From Polaribacter sp. NJDZ03 (lineage in GTDB: Bacteria; Bacteroidota; Bacteroidia; Flavobacteriales; Flavobacteriaceae): DNA of 64,000 nucleotides. The stretch covers positions 3,521,001 to 3,585,000 of the forward strand of contig NZ_CP079195.1 of NCBI RefSeq assembly GCF_019263805.1, read 5' to 3'. The notes beneath the pieces are model-generated. The model was not told the DNA's origin. It was given only the letters and a program-made list of their open reading frames with translations, and searched no databases. The translations under genes were made by a program, and so were the position numbers. Shown piece after piece: positions 18,572 through 27,626 of the stretch; within the stretch, counting starts at the first letter, position 1, and every line of letters starts with the position of its first letter.

Positions 18572-19201
18572 ATGGAAATTATACTCAAGTATTTTAAGGA
18601 CTTAACCACAACCCAAATAGAACAGTTTTCTAAACTTCAAGAATTATACCAAGATTGGAATTTAAAAATAAATGTTGTTTCTAGAAAAGATATAGACGAA
18701 CTGTATTTACGCCATGTATTACATTCTTTAGCAATAGCAAAAGTGGTGCAATTTAAACCAGGTTCTAAAGTGATGGATGTTGGTACTGGAGGAGGTTTTC
18801 CTGGTATTCCATTAGCAATTTTATTTCCAGAAACACAGTTTCATTTGGTAGATTCTATTGGTAAAAAGATAAAAGTAGTAAATGAAGTTGTAGCTGGTTT
18901 AGGTTTAGAAAACGTAAAAACTACAAACGGAAGAGTAGAAGAGGTAAAAGATACTTATGATTTTATTGTAAGTAGAGCAGTAGCACAAATGGAAACGTTT
19001 GTGGGCTGGACGAAAGGTAGAATTTCTAAAAAGCAAAATCACGATTTAAAAAACGGAATTTTATATTTAAAAGGTGGTGATTTATCTGAAGAATTAAAAT
19101 TATATACGTCTGCGACGATTTATGATTTACCAGATTTTTTTGAAGAAGACTTTTATGAAACAAAAAAAGTAGTGCATTTAGGGATGAAGTTTAAAGGGTA
19201 G
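18572..19201 (+). CDS. rsmG: 16S rRNA (guanine527-N7)-methyltransferase
   Basis: This SAM-dependent methyltransferase modifies G527 of 16S rRNA. The SAM loop VMDVGTGGGFPGIPLAI, LVDSIGKKIKVV and SRAVAQ are family motifs. The open frame reaches back to 18326, but that part overlaps the divergent desaturase gene and its promoter and encodes a hydrophobic non-homologous stretch. The ATG at 18572 gives 209 residues (MEIILKYFKDLTTTQ), the normal family length. Confidence 0.93.
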   Translation: MEIILKYFKDLTTTQIEQFSKLQELYQDWNLKINVVSRKDIDELYLRHVLHSLAIAKVVQFKPGSKVMDVGTGGGFPGIPLAILFPETQFHLVDSIGKKIKVVNEVVAGLGLENVKTTNGRVEEVKDTYDFIVSRAVAQMETFVGWTKGRISKKQNHDLKNGILYLKGGDLSEELKLYTSATIYDLPDFFEEDFYETKKVVHLGMKFKG

Positions 19202-19244
19202 TCTTTAAATTAACCTAATAGAGCTCTTCTTATTAAAAGAATAT

Positions 19245-19288
19245 TTAAATAGAAAAGATGCACCAATGAGTGTATCTTTTCTATTTAA
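19245..19288. terminator. Bidirectional terminator between rsmG and the DUF1826 gene
   Basis: Arms at 19245-19263 and 19270-19288 form a 19-base stem with one G-T pair around CAATGA. The core is AGAAAAGATGCAC with GTGTATCTTTTCT. It sits between convergent genes and has T-rich flanks on both strands. Confidence 0.85.
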
Positions 19289-19349
19289 TTCAATTTATAT
19301 TTTAAAAAGGATATACTCTTCTATATTATTTTTTCCAATTGTTTTGCAG

Positions 19350-20051
19350 TTAACAGATCATCATTAATCGATGTTCTCCATTTTTTTCTTCTGGAGCACG
19401 GTGCAAACAAGGTAATACTTTGCTTTCAGGATGATCAATTGCTAGTTTCCATAAATGACCAACACCTAAATTAATAGGCTGTGCATTAGGCTTGGCTTGA
19501 TAATGTAAGTCAAAGAAAAATTCACTTAAAAAGGATTCAAAACCAGCTTCAGATTCCTCTCCATATAGTTTTTTGAGTTCCGCTCGTATTTCTGGAATTA
19601 ATATTTTTTGTGTGCCTTGAGAATTTGATAAAATAGCACTAGAAGCGCCATGATATGTGCATAAAAAAGTATCTGCAGGTATGGGAGAACGATCTACATG
19701 AAAAGAGTAAACATCTGTAGGGAAAAAAGGAAAAGCATCATCTCTCTCATAATTTTTTATAATGTTTAGAGTAGGAGATTTTCCGTTATTTTGTAGTGTT
19801 TTATAGTCATTTAAAAGAATTTCTCTAGCAATTTGACCTTGTTTACTTAACTGAAGATCTAGAAGTTCTTCAGGAAGAAGTTCTATCATATTACCACTAA
19901 GTGCAACCTTTTTTACAATTTCAGAAAAATCACCTTTTAATTCACGAGTCCAACAAAGGGCATTTACATTTCCCTGAAAAGGAATGGAAAGTAACTCTTT
20001 AAAATTAGTAACAGATTTAATTTGATGCTCAGAATGAGGAGAATTGATCAT
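19350..20051 (-). CDS. DUF1826 family protein, function unknown
   Basis: This is a 233-residue cytoplasmic-looking protein without signal peptide or membrane segments. The segments FFPTDVYSFHVDRSPIPADTF, CTYHGASS, the Cys-Leu-His near LPCLHRAPE and the terminal HRLMMIC match what I know of the DUF1826 family, a possible metal-binding or redox fold. It lies 130 bases downstream of pullulanase on the same strand but no functional link is evident. The family assignment is from memory, not a search. Confidence 0.65.
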   Translation of the reverse strand: MINSPHSEHQIKSVTNFKELLSIPFQGNVNALCWTRELKGDFSEIVKKVALSGNMIELLPEELLDLQLSKQGQIAREILLNDYKTLQNNGKSPTLNIIKNYERDDAFPFFPTDVYSFHVDRSPIPADTFLCTYHGASSAILSNSQGTQKILIPEIRAELKKLYGEESEAGFESFLSEFFFDLHYQAKPNAQPINLGVGHLWKLAIDHPESKVLPCLHRAPEEKNGEHRLMMIC

Positions 20052-20181
20052 AATAGTTTCTTACTTTATACGGATATGATATTTATAAATAACTTAAATC
20101 CGTAGAATACAAAAATCTATTTTTTTCTTTTAGAAACAAACTAAAAGGGTGTTTAATTAAGAATTATAAAGCAGTGATTTT

Positions 20182-22443
20182 TTAATTTAACCTAGCTAAT
20201 TCTTCCAGAAAAAATAATAAATATTTTTCTAAGGAAGCATTTCTTTTGGATTTAACGGTCATTAAGAAAGAAGATTTTAGTTCTATAGATTTGTTAAAAA
20301 GGGCTTCTTTTGTATTTAATTCACCCCACATTTTATCCCAAAATTCAATAGCTTCTTTTGGCGTATATTTATTTTTAGATGCAATATATGTTGTTTCAAT
20401 TTGGGCTTCACAATTAATAAAACGACTTTTAGCATCACCAGTTTCAATAAAAAGTTTTTCTACCAAACCTAATAGTTGCTTTTTATAATATTTTTCTTGT
20501 GTATTTATTTTTTTCTGAAACAAAACCATCATAGAAATTGCAGGAACAATTACATTATCTGTAACATTTTCTGTTCCTTCAAAATCAAAAGAATCTTTTA
20601 AGACTGCAATTTTCCAAGATTGGTCTAACTCATAGTTTATGTCATAGTTTTGTCTGTTAAAAATGACCAATATTTTTGACCAGGTATCCTTATTTGCATT
20701 GTTTTTTAGCTGATAAGAAACCAAACCATCATCTATTTTTTTAAATTTTAAATTATCTTGCACCTCTTTTGCTGTTGGCATTCTAAAAGCAGGATGTTTT
20801 TTTCTTAACTTGATAAGGTTTTTATAGTATGCTAAAACATCTGCATTTAGTACTTTTAAATTCCAATCTATTTCATTGATGGCATCTGGAGATTTGTATG
20901 AATTATGATCTCCTTTTTTGGTACTCATTATTTCTGATCCCTCATGTAAAAAAGGTGTTCCTTGGGATGTAAGAACAATGGCTGTAGACAATTTATGCAT
21001 TGCTTTAATTTCATCTAAAGAAGCATCTGGTCTAGACACTTTTAATTTGTCGTATAGCGTATAATTATCATGACAAGAAACATAATTAATAGCTTGCCAA
21101 GGTTGTTGCGCCCAAGCTTTATTTGAATAATTAACGTATTGATAATTTAATTGAGGATGCTCTATAGCACCTACAATGCCACATTTAATAGATTCTTCTG
21201 TAAACTTTGCACCATTAACAAAACCGGTGCTATTGTCTTCAAAAACGCCCCCTTTTATTGCATCTCTAATATCATCACAAAAAGCAGCAATTTTTGGCAT
21301 TTGAGGAATGTGTTTTTTTAAGGCGCGCTTTTCTTCTGGAAGCGGAGAGTCTCCACCAACCCAACCTTCACCATAAATAAGTGCATTTGGGTTTATCTTT
21401 TTAACTTCTTCTGCTATTAAATTCATGGTTTCAATATCATGAATGGCCATTAAATCGAAACGAAAACCATCTAAATGATATTCTTCTGTCCAATATTTTA
21501 CAGACTCAAGCATAAATTTTTGCGTCATTTTTCTTTCAGAAGAAGTTTCGTTACCACAACCAGAAGCGTTAGAATAACTACCATCGTTATTAAAACGATA
21601 ATAATAACCTGGGTTTTCTAAATTAAAATTAGAAGTTTCTTTTACGCCAGTATGATTATATACAACATCTAAAACAACTCCAATTCCGGCATCATGAAAT
21701 GCTTGTACCATGGTTTTAAATTCTTTAATCCTAACTTCTGCTTTAAAAGGATTTGTAGAAAAAGAACCTTCCGGGACGTTGTAGTTTTGGGGATCGTAGC
21801 CCCAATTGAATTGAGGAGTTTCTAAATGAGTTTCATCAATAGAATATTGATCAAAGGTGGGGAGTAAATGTACATGTGTAATTCCTAATCTTTTGATGTG
21901 ATCGATTGCAGTAGGAACATTTTGAGTACTTTTTACGCCCTTTTCTACTAATCCTAAATATTTACCAGGATACGATGAATTCGCTTCTTTTTGAATGGTA
22001 ATATTCCGAATATGTAATTCATAAATGATGGCACTATTTGGTACGTTTAATTCTACGTAGGTGTCTTTATTCCAATTTCTAGGATTTGTTTCATCCGCAT
22101 TAAAAACCATGGCTCTGTTACCGTTTACACCCACTGCTTTTGCATAAATTCCAGGAGTTTCGGTTAACCAATGATCATCAATATAAGTTTGATATGTATA
22201 ATAAGTTCCGTTTAAATCTCGTTGAACCTTTTTTTGCCAAAGGCCATTTTTTTCAGCAATTAGATCTAACGTTTCAAAAACTTCAGAATCATTTCCGGTT
22301 TTATAGAGGTTTAGCTTTACTGCAGTTGCTCTAGGAGACCAAATTTTAAAAATTGTTTCTTCTTTAGAGTAGTCTAACCAAAGACTTTTATCTGTTGTTG
22401 GGTATTCTTCAAAAGAAGAAAAATTATGTAGGTCCTTTTCCAT
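20182..22443 (-). CDS. pulA: Type I pullulanase (GH13) with extra C-terminal domain
   Basis: This enzyme hydrolyses alpha-1,6 branch points in pullulan, glycogen or starch. An N-terminal CBM48-like domain (IFKIWSPRATAVKLNLY, about residues 30-110) precedes the GH13 barrel. Motifs are DVVYNHTG, the nucleophile Asp in GFRFDLMAIHD, the acid Glu in IYGEGW and the late SCHDN. No signal peptide is seen, which points to intracellular glycogen use. The last 100 residues or so (from about 645, KKINTQEKYYKKQLL) are a Lys-rich helical extension not expected in the usual pullulanase of about 650 residues. Confidence 0.9.
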   Translation of the reverse strand: MEKDLHNFSSFEEYPTTDKSLWLDYSKEETIFKIWSPRATAVKLNLYKTGNDSEVFETLDLIAEKNGLWQKKVQRDLNGTYYTYQTYIDDHWLTETPGIYAKAVGVNGNRAMVFNADETNPRNWNKDTYVELNVPNSAIIYELHIRNITIQKEANSSYPGKYLGLVEKGVKSTQNVPTAIDHIKRLGITHVHLLPTFDQYSIDETHLETPQFNWGYDPQNYNVPEGSFSTNPFKAEVRIKEFKTMVQAFHDAGIGVVLDVVYNHTGVKETSNFNLENPGYYYRFNNDGSYSNASGCGNETSSERKMTQKFMLESVKYWTEEYHLDGFRFDLMAIHDIETMNLIAEEVKKINPNALIYGEGWVGGDSPLPEEKRALKKHIPQMPKIAAFCDDIRDAIKGGVFEDNSTGFVNGAKFTEESIKCGIVGAIEHPQLNYQYVNYSNKAWAQQPWQAINYVSCHDNYTLYDKLKVSRPDASLDEIKAMHKLSTAIVLTSQGTPFLHEGSEIMSTKKGDHNSYKSPDAINEIDWNLKVLNADVLAYYKNLIKLRKKHPAFRMPTAKEVQDNLKFKKIDDGLVSYQLKNNANKDTWSKILVIFNRQNYDINYELDQSWKIAVLKDSFDFEGTENVTDNVIVPAISMMVLFQKKINTQEKYYKKQLLGLVEKLFIETGDAKSRFINCEAQIETTYIASKNKYTPKEAIEFWDKMWGELNTKEALFNKSIELKSSFLMTVKSKRNASLEKYLLFFLEELARLN

Positions 22444-22636
22444 TTCATTCTGATTGAAAGTACTGGAAAGTTCTTCATTTTTATTGTAATATGCAACGGA
22501 ATTATTAAAAATATTTATTCGTAGAGAGATGGCTAATGGTTTAATTATCTGAGGCTTGCATCGTAATTAAAAATAGTTGTTTCACAAGCATACCTCTTAT
22601 CCTTGGAGGGAAGTTACTGGTTAGGAAATAAACAGG

Positions 22637-23548
22637 TTATTCAGGTAAATCGAAAGGATGTTGAAAACCTGTTTTTGTTAAATTAATGCTGTATAAATTT
22701 TTAGTGGCAGTTATAAATAACGTTTTTTTATCAGGTTTTCCAAAAGTACAATTGGTGGTTTGTTCTGGAAATAAGATAGACCCCGTTTTAGTTCCTTGTT
22801 TATTGAAAATTTGAATTGTTAATTTAGAACATACATATAAGTTTCCTTCTGTGTCTAAAGCCATTCCGTCTGCTTGAGATTTTGGTTCACCATCATTAGC
22901 GTTGGTTAAACTAGTAAAAACGGTTTTGTTTGTAATTGTTCCGTCTGTTTGGTTAATGTTAAACTTATAAATATCATGCGTATCAGAATCGTTTACAAAA
23001 AGATGTTTTCCATCATTAGAAATTAAGAGTCCATTTGGGAATGTGAATCCTGATTCGGTTGGCACAGTTAGTTTTCCTTCTGGAGTGATGTAATATACTC
23101 TTCTCTTTGTCTGAAAAGGTGGGGTTCTTCTTGTTGGATCTGTAAAGTAAATTCCACCTTTTTTATCGATACAAACCTCATTTGGGTTGTCAAAACGTTT
23201 TCCTTTATATTCTGTAAATAAGGTTTCAATTAAAGTTCCATCTACTTTTCTTCTAACAATATTTCCTGCTCTAAATCCGCAGACTACTAAATTATAATCT
23301 TGGTCAAACATCAATCCATTGCAACCATCTGTTTTATTATCAAAAGCAAGTGCAAACGTATTGTTGGTTACAGAGTATTTGTATACTTTTTTATCAGGAA
23401 TATCGGAAAAATAAATAAATTCAGCACCATCCCAAGCCGGACCTTCAATAAATCGAAATTGATTTGTACTTAATTTTACAGGCGTTTGTGCTTTGCTTTG
23501 GTAAGAAAAAGCAATGATAAGTAGAAGTGATAAGATTCTTGATTTCAT
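22637..23548 (-). CDS. Exported SMP-30/gluconolactonase/LRE family protein
   Basis: This is a six-bladed beta-propeller lactonase-like protein. A signal peptide of about 20 residues ends YQSKAQ, so it acts in the periplasm. Metal-site motifs of the family are visible: EGPAWD, GCNGLMFD, RFDNPNEVCIDKKGGIYFTDP and FPNGLLISNDGKHLFVNDSDT. The length of 303 residues is normal. It is 113 bases downstream of glutaminase on the same strand. The true substrate lactone cannot be told from sequence. Confidence 0.85.
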   Translation of the reverse strand: MKSRILSLLLIIAFSYQSKAQTPVKLSTNQFRFIEGPAWDGAEFIYFSDIPDKKVYKYSVTNNTFALAFDNKTDGCNGLMFDQDYNLVVCGFRAGNIVRRKVDGTLIETLFTEYKGKRFDNPNEVCIDKKGGIYFTDPTRRTPPFQTKRRVYYITPEGKLTVPTESGFTFPNGLLISNDGKHLFVNDSDTHDIYKFNINQTDGTITNKTVFTSLTNANDGEPKSQADGMALDTEGNLYVCSKLTIQIFNKQGTKTGSILFPEQTTNCTFGKPDKKTLFITATKNLYSINLTKTGFQHPFDLPE

Positions 23549-23661
23549 AAGACGTTTTTAGAATTACGAAAATAGTAAGGAAGTAAAGCTAAAAAAGAGT
23601 ATTTATTACCCTTTAAATAGCTGTTTTTATCTAATTATAAAATAGTATTATTCTAATTTTT

Positions 23662-24579
23662 CTAAAAAATTGAAGAAGCTGTTTTTGAGGTGAATTTTTC
23701 TAAAAACAACATTCCTTTATAAGAATTTCCTTTTTTATTCAATTTCGGACTCCAAATAGCAATACAATATTTATCTGGATGAATGGCTACAATGCCGCCT
23801 CCAACACCACTTTTACCTGGCAATCCAACACGAAAAGCAAACTCACCAGATTCATCATAAAAACCACAAGTAAGCATAATCGCATTAATTCTTTTAGTTT
23901 GGCTCTCTGTTATTACTCTTTCTCCTTTTGCGGTAGTAAAATTATCAACAGTTAAAAATAAAAATATTTGCGAAAGTTCTTTGCAAGTCATTTCTAAAGA
24001 ACAAGTATGAAAATAGAGATCTAAAACTTCATCAACATTATTTTTAATGTTACCAAAAGATTTTATAAAATTACATAGTGCTATATTTCTAAAGCCTGTA
24101 ATAGTTTCAGATTCGGCTACTTTTTCATTGTAATTTAATGTAGGGTTGTTAGAGATTTCTCTGCAAAAATTTAAAAAATCTGCTTTTGGGTTTTTAAGAT
24201 GACTTACCAAAATATCGCAAATTACAATGGCTCCAGCGTTTATAAATGGATTTCTGGGTTTTCCTAAATCTGCTTCTAATTGTAATAAAGAGTTAAATGG
24301 ATTTCCAGAGGGTTCTACATCTACTCTTTCCCATAACTTTAAACCTTCAAACTTGTAAGCTAAGCTTAGTGTTAGCACTTTAGAAATACTTTGTATAGAA
24401 AATTTTGTTTCAAAATCTCCAATTCCAAAATTTTCATTTTTAATGTTTGTTATACTTATACCAAAACTATTTCCATCTACAAAAGCCAATTCCGGAATAT
24501 AGTTGGCTACTTTACCATTATCATCAATATTTTTAAGATCTGCATAAACGCATTCAATTACTTCCTTATAATTTTCCAT
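23662..24579 (-). CDS. glsA: Glutaminase A
   Basis: This enzyme hydrolyses L-glutamine to glutamate and ammonia with a serine beta-lactamase-like fold. The catalytic SxxK is in FSIQSISKVLTLSLAY. GNPFNSLLQLE, the NPFINAGAIV segment and the late GKSGVGGGIVAI are typical. Its 305 residues are the family length. A TACTTTTG promoter box on this strand is at 24636-24643. There is no signal peptide. Confidence 0.94.
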   Translation of the reverse strand: MENYKEVIECVYADLKNIDDNGKVANYIPELAFVDGNSFGISITNIKNENFGIGDFETKFSIQSISKVLTLSLAYKFEGLKLWERVDVEPSGNPFNSLLQLEADLGKPRNPFINAGAIVICDILVSHLKNPKADFLNFCREISNNPTLNYNEKVAESETITGFRNIALCNFIKSFGNIKNNVDEVLDLYFHTCSLEMTCKELSQIFLFLTVDNFTTAKGERVITESQTKRINAIMLTCGFYDESGEFAFRVGLPGKSGVGGGIVAIHPDKYCIAIWSPKLNKKGNSYKGMLFLEKFTSKTASSIF

Positions 24580-24652
24580 TGTTTTTTTATGATATTAGGC
24601 ATCGCAAACTTATTCTAAAAATTTAAAACGAACAACAAAAGTACAAACCAAT

Positions 24653-24773
24653 AAAAAGGAACTACATGGCTGTAATTCCTTCTTATATATTTGTGTCATT
24701 TTAAAATGAGACTTTTTGTTCATTAAAAAATCATGATTCTAAAAATGAGATGCTGAAACAAGTTGACAATGAT
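24653..24773 (-). repeat. Composite terminator repeat, copy 1
   Basis: On + it starts with AAAAAGGAACTACA, loop TGGC, TGTAATTCCTT, and continues into GTGTCATT...AAAATGAGAC and a diverged AGTTGACAATGA end. Read on -, the hairpin is followed by a U-run and lies about 170 bases after the RES toxin stop. It is the most diverged of three copies (others at 25944 and 27472). Confidence 0.7.
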
Positions 24774-24857
24774 AATGCTTATTTTTTTATAATCTTTTGA
24801 ATCATTTTGATACATTTACTGCTTACGGAAAAATTGTTTTTTTTTGGCTGTTTTTTA

Positions 24858-25316
24858 TTATTGAAATATTCTATTATCAAAAGGAAAGTCTGTTATTTCT
24901 ATTATTTTAATTTTTTTAAATTCTTTATGATAAGGATTTATCAAATAATTAAAATCTCCTTGTACTACGGCAGAAGGGACTTTTAAAATACATGCCTCCA
25001 TAGCATCTATAAAGTTATCTCCAATTTTTTTTGTGTTAGAATTAGACGGATTACTGTTCCAATTTTCTGAAAGTTTTTTTGCATCAATTTTTTGTATAGA
25101 AACAATGTCCGGAACAAGTATTGTAATCATTACATAATCTTTGGGTAAAGTAGCAATTGTTAAATGTACAGCAACTTCTGCCATGGCTAGTGCTCTACTT
25201 TCTGCGGTGTAAATAATTTCAGTTCCTTTAGAGTTCCATCTATTATTAGATTTGGCAGCTCCTTTTCCATTAAATGCTGTTGCATATTTTCGTTTAGATA
25301 ATCTAAATAGCTTCAT
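24858..25316 (-). CDS. RES-domain toxin (NAD+-consuming), type II toxin-antitoxin
   Basis: This is a 152-residue RES-domain protein. The family takes its name from conserved Arg, Glu and Ser; here the candidates are the Arg in NNRWNSKG, the Glu in YTAESRALAMAEVAVHL and the Ser in VPSAVV. Characterised RES toxins deplete NAD+. The start codon overlaps the stop of the upstream antitoxin by one base, the usual layout of RES/Xre pairs. The toxin activity is inferred from family and context. Confidence 0.85.
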   Translation of the reverse strand: MKLFRLSKRKYATAFNGKGAAKSNNRWNSKGTEIIYTAESRALAMAEVAVHLTIATLPKDYVMITILVPDIVSIQKIDAKKLSENWNSNPSNSNTKKIGDNFIDAMEACILKVPSAVVQGDFNYLINPYHKEFKKIKIIEITDFPFDNRIFQ

Positions 25317-25822
25317 TAGGCAAAAATTCCATGCTCTATTCTATTTAATTCTTCCATTACTAATTCTTTACCGTAAGAATCTTTTATAAGTTCTGCTGGT
25401 TTTAAATTATTAAGAGCATAAGACGGTGTATTTAACCACAAATAAAATTGCTCTGTAGAATTGAAAACTTCTTTACCAAGGTTGTTTACTTCTGCTATTT
25501 CTATAATTTTTTCTGTATGAATTGGTTTAAAAACGAAATTTGCATCGTTACTATATCTTTGTAAAGATTTTGTAGAAATATTTAAATAGTTTGCCCAATC
25601 TTCTTCTGTAAAAGGAATGATGCTTTTTATAGCATTGAATATTTTAAAAGGTAAACCACTTTTAATAACCTGAATAATAAGCATTTTGTTATCAAAAAAT
25701 TCTGAAAATGTAATATTTTCTTTATTGAAGCTAAAAGGAGAATTTAATACATAACTACTTATTGCTTCGTTTACAATAGTAAAATCTGATGAGTTTTCTT
25801 TATAATCCATAATAGTATCCAT
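25316..25822 (-). CDS. Antitoxin of the Xre/MbcA/ParS type, partner of the RES toxin
   Basis: This is a 168-residue antitoxin with a degenerate Xre-like helix-turn-helix (FTEEDWANYLNISTKSLQRYS, about residues 72-92) and a C-terminal DUF2384 region (IAEVNNLGKEVFNSTEQFYLWLNTPSYALNNLKPAELI) that binds the toxin in related systems. A TATATTTG promoter box on - at 25830-25837 lies so close that the ATG at 25822 would be nearly leaderless; the ATG at 25810 (MDYKENSSDF) is an alternative. It probably represses the operon. Confidence 0.85.
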   Translation of the reverse strand: MDTIMDYKENSSDFTIVNEAISSYVLNSPFSFNKENITFSEFFDNKMLIIQVIKSGLPFKIFNAIKSIIPFTEEDWANYLNISTKSLQRYSNDANFVFKPIHTEKIIEIAEVNNLGKEVFNSTEQFYLWLNTPSYALNNLKPAELIKDSYGKELVMEELNRIEHGIFA

Positions 25823-25829
25823 TTGACCT

Positions 25830-25837
25830 CAAATATA
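25830..25837 (-). promoter_or_regulatory. -7 promoter box of the toxin-antitoxin operon
   Basis: CAAATATA on + is TATATTTG on -, 7 bases before the first antitoxin ATG. A clear -33 TTTG was not found. Confidence 0.45.
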
Positions 25838-25943
25838 CGACTTTTGTCTTGGTTTTTAAGGGTAATTATAAATATTATGTTAAAATTAGAAGGGTTTATT
25901 GATCTTAATATTTCATTTTCAATTAAATATAAATTATTGTAAC

Positions 25944-26061
25944 TAAAAAAAAAGGAACTACATTATTGTAATTCCTTTTTATTTATCGATGTTATTTAGA
26001 AATGAGACTTTTTTGTTGATTGAGAAATCTCAATATTTTTACTTAAAAATTGCTCTTCATT
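25944..26061 (-). repeat. Composite terminator repeat, copy 2
   Basis: The hairpin AAAAGGAACTACA / TGTAATTCCTTTT with loop TTAT is followed on + by GTTATTTAGAAATGAGAC and GATTGAGAAATCTCAAT. On - the hairpin has a long U-run and lies about 235 bases after the aldolase stop. The rest of 25838-26216 holds no gene. Confidence 0.75.
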
Positions 26062-26216
26062 TGACTATTTTTAATAGAACCTACTTTAATTTAATTTCAA
26101 TTTACTTTTGATGTTTTACCTGTTTTCAAAAGAAGTTTAATCAGCGATAAAGCAGTGGTAATTGAATAATTTGAATTTTTAGTATAAATAACGGCCAGTT
26201 TATTTATAAGCGTTTT

Positions 26217-27107
26217 TTAAGTAATTGAAGCTTTATAAATACTGTCTATAGCACTGTCTAAAGCCAATGAAAACTCATCTGTACTTTGTTGAAATTTTAG
26301 ATTGTTTAAAAGGGCTCTAGAAAAACTAGCTATTACGCCTTTATTCTTAGCTAATAAGATGTTTGCTGTTTCTATATCATAACCTCCAGAAAGTGCAAAT
26401 ACTCTAATAACTTTAGGGTGGTTTACTAGGCCTTTATAAAAATCTGGAACTGTTGGTAATGTTAATTTTAAAATAACAGATTTATTTTCGTCTAACTTAT
26501 CTAATTCTAAAAGAATATTTTGCTTTAAAAGAGCTTCAATTTCAATTTTGTCTTTCGCATGAATATCCACTTCTGGTTCTAGAATAGGAATCAAACCGCA
26601 TTCAAGAATATCTAAACCAAAGGCAAATTGTTGTTTTACAATATCTCTAATTCCGTTTAAATTGTTTTCATAAACTACAGAACGCATTTTTGTACCGAAT
26701 ATGCCTAATTTTTTAGCTTCAGATAAACGAGACTTCATGTTAGGTATGGGTTTCATTAATTTAGCACCCTCTTTAAGATTTTCTAATCCTTTATCAATTT
26801 TTAAAAAAGTGACAATATTTTTTTTTAATAAATAAGAAGGTACAGGCTTTTTATCAATTAAACCATTCATTGTTTTTTCAAAAAGAATAACACCTAAAAT
26901 TTTATTTTGAGTAAAGTTTTTATCAGAAATTACTCGAGTACGCATATCATGAATGAGTTGGAACATCTCTGTTTTATCTTTATATTGATCTTCTGCAATA
27001 CCGTAACCTAATAGTGCTTTTGGTGTACTTCCACCACTCTGATCTAAAGCGGCAATAAACCCTTTACCTTCTTTAATACTTTTTAATTGCTCTTGAAATG
27101 TGTACAT
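26217..27107 (-). CDS. Fructose-bisphosphate aldolase, class I
   Basis: This Schiff-base aldolase splits fructose 1,6-bisphosphate in glycolysis and gluconeogenesis. FIAALDQSGGSTPKAL, ILGVILFEKTMNG and ILEPEVDIHAKDK match class I enzymes, with the Schiff-base Lys most likely in KSVILKLTLP. The 296 residues match the short bacterial class I form. No metal-binding His cluster of class II is seen. It stands alone with its own downstream terminator repeat. Confidence 0.92.
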   Translation of the reverse strand: MYTFQEQLKSIKEGKGFIAALDQSGGSTPKALLGYGIAEDQYKDKTEMFQLIHDMRTRVISDKNFTQNKILGVILFEKTMNGLIDKKPVPSYLLKKNIVTFLKIDKGLENLKEGAKLMKPIPNMKSRLSEAKKLGIFGTKMRSVVYENNLNGIRDIVKQQFAFGLDILECGLIPILEPEVDIHAKDKIEIEALLKQNILLELDKLDENKSVILKLTLPTVPDFYKGLVNHPKVIRVFALSGGYDIETANILLAKNKGVIASFSRALLNNLKFQQSTDEFSLALDSAIDSIYKASIT

Positions 27108-27471
27108 GACATTATAATTTTTTGAATTAAAAAAAATAGTTTTTTGTTCACATAAAGGTCTAAAAAGTTAATTTATTCAGCAACAAATAGAACATAAAAA
27201 AACCGTTAAATTTTATCTAATAATTAGCTGTTTTTTTTACTGAAAGTATTATGTTATTTTGATAATGAGTATCTTAGAGGTGTTTGAATTGATGAGCGTA
27301 ATAGAATTATACTAGATGCTATTTTTTTTAAATGTAAATAATTTTATTCAAATTAAATTTATTAAATAACGGCTAATGTTCTAGCCTTGCTAGCACAAAT
27401 GCCATTCTCTGTTGTTAACTTAGGTAATTTGTATTTACACACGTATTAGAAAATCCTTATAAAAAAGAGCA
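27108..27471. other. AT-rich interval, no gene seen
   Basis: This lies between the aldolase gene start and the terminator repeat of lysS. It contains only short frames full of stops and no recognisable RNA or promoter with both boxes. Confidence 0.6.
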
Positions 27472-27608
27472 ATAAAAAAAGGAACTACATTGCTGTAATT
27501 CCTTTTGTGTAATTTATTTGTCATTTCGAAATGAGACGGTTTTGTCTATTGAGAAATCTCATAATTTATAACTAAAATATGAGATTCTGAAACAAGTTCA
27601 GAATGACA
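27472..27608 (-). repeat. Composite terminator repeat, copy 3 (most complete)
   Basis: On +, A-run then AAAAGGAACTACA-TTGC-TGTAATTCCTTTT (27476-27505) is followed by TTGTCATTTCGAAATGAGAC, GAGAAATCTCATAATT, ATGAGATTCTGAAAC and TTCAGAATGAC. The second half is itself an inverted-repeat unit of the GTCATT type common in Flavobacteriaceae. On - the hairpin plus U7 ends lysS transcription about 120 bases after its stop. Confidence 0.8.
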
Positions 27609-27626
27609 AGTCTTATCAAAGCATTA

